From Pseudomonadota bacterium (lineage in GTDB: Bacteria > Pseudomonadota > Gammaproteobacteria > Xanthomonadales > Xanthomonadaceae): DNA of 5,466 bases. Position numbers and translations under genes: made by a program. The notes below the pieces were generated by a model. It was given only the letters and a program-made list of their open reading frames with translations, was not told where the DNA came from and searched no databases. The stretch is from assembly GCA_023392975.1 (NCBI GenBank), contig JAEWNA010000028.1:1-5466 (forward strand), in the 5' to 3' direction. This document shows, piece by piece, positions 5,342 to 5,466 of the stretch (positions are counted from its first letter, which is position 1; each line of letters begins with the position of its first letter).

Positions 5342-5466
5342 TGTAATGACCCAGCACATCCTGCACAGGTCAGGCCACTAAGGCATAGGCCTCGGCGGGT
5401 GTCTTCATGCCCAACGCCTGATGCGGGCGCCGGTGGTTGTAGAACTGGATCCAGTCCGCGAGGACG
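5342..5466 (-). mobile_element. One end of an IS3-type insertion sequence, continuing past the window
   Basis: The element is inferred from the transposase C-terminus at 5370-5466 and from the composition change after about 5300, where AT content rises sharply. IS3-family ends usually begin 5'-TG. Two candidates lie outside the transposase stop, TGTAATGACCC at 5342 and TGACCCTC at 5320, and both contain TGACCC. The outer boundary is therefore uncertain by some tens of bases; 5342 is given as the more cautious limit. The partner repeat and target duplication are outside the window. Confidence 0.55.
5370..5466 (-). CDS. IS3-family transposase (OrfB-type), last 31 codons only
   Basis: Read on the minus strand from the right edge, the frame gives VLADWIQFYNHRRPHQALG, then MKTPAEAYALVA and TGA at 5372-5370. 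The YNHRRPHQALG..TPAEAY block is the standard C-terminal end of IS3-type (rve/DDE) integrase-core transposases, in the helix after the catalytic glutamate. The catalytic residues, OrfA and any frameshift site lie beyond the window, so it cannot be told whether the copy is intact. IS481-family transposases end similarly and are the main alternative. It runs toward greB, so the two are convergent. Confidence 0.85.
   Translation of the reverse strand, partial: VLADWIQFYNHRRPHQALGMKTPAEAYALVA

Noticed and set aside
4425..5366. A 313-codon minus-strand frame opposite greB and the end of yjgR
   Set aside because: It crosses two real genes and the insertion-sequence boundary, and it has compositionally biased sequence without motifs.
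1..5466. CRISPR array, tRNA or rRNA gene, defence island or phage module
   Set aside because: I saw no regularly spaced repeats, cloverleaf-type sequence, rRNA signature, or phage or defence protein families on either strand.

Overview
The window is very GC-rich and densely coded, with G/C-ending codons almost throughout. It carries chromosomal housekeeping genes of a Gram-negative gammaproteobacterium. GreB, an MltD-type lytic transglycosylase and a YjgR/HerA-like ATPase, together with the composition, suggest the Xanthomonadaceae/Lysobacteraceae (Lysobacter, Luteimonas, Xanthomonas and relatives). That placement is inferred from gene content and composition only; no search was possible.

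Layout, left to right. (1) The 3' three-quarters of an aldo/keto reductase gene (+) enters from the left edge and ends at 797. (2) A 67-bp gap holds two perfect hairpins. The second contains the Shine-Dalgarno of the next gene. (3) A small DUF2939 membrane-anchored protein (+, 865-1446) converges on (4) an mltD-like LysM lytic transglycosylase (-, 1482-3086). A 14-bp tandem duplication spans the mltD stop codon. (5) A 161-bp divergent control region (3087-3247) has promoter-like signals for both sides and several short inverted repeats. (6) A yjgR-like DUF853 ATPase (+, 3248-4765) is followed after 10 bp by (7) greB (+, 4776-5276), and the two are probably one operon. (8) A hairpin overlaps the greB stop. 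The composition then changes, and the window ends in the C-terminal part of an IS3-type transposase (-, 5370-5466), the edge of an insertion sequence.

Functionally the genes are mostly unrelated: NADPH-dependent carbonyl reduction, an unknown envelope protein, peptidoglycan turnover, a P-loop ATPase of unknown role, and rescue of backtracked RNA polymerase. The yjgR-greB pair is the only clear co-transcribed unit. The YjgR-like ATPase is the least understood protein here. I see no CRISPR array, tRNA, rRNA, phage module or defence island, and no convincing undescribed system. The points worth a second look are mostly small regulatory-scale structures: the Shine-Dalgarno-sequestering hairpin, a palindrome centred on the yjgR -10 box, the duplication at the mltD stop, and the insertion-sequence boundary beside greB.
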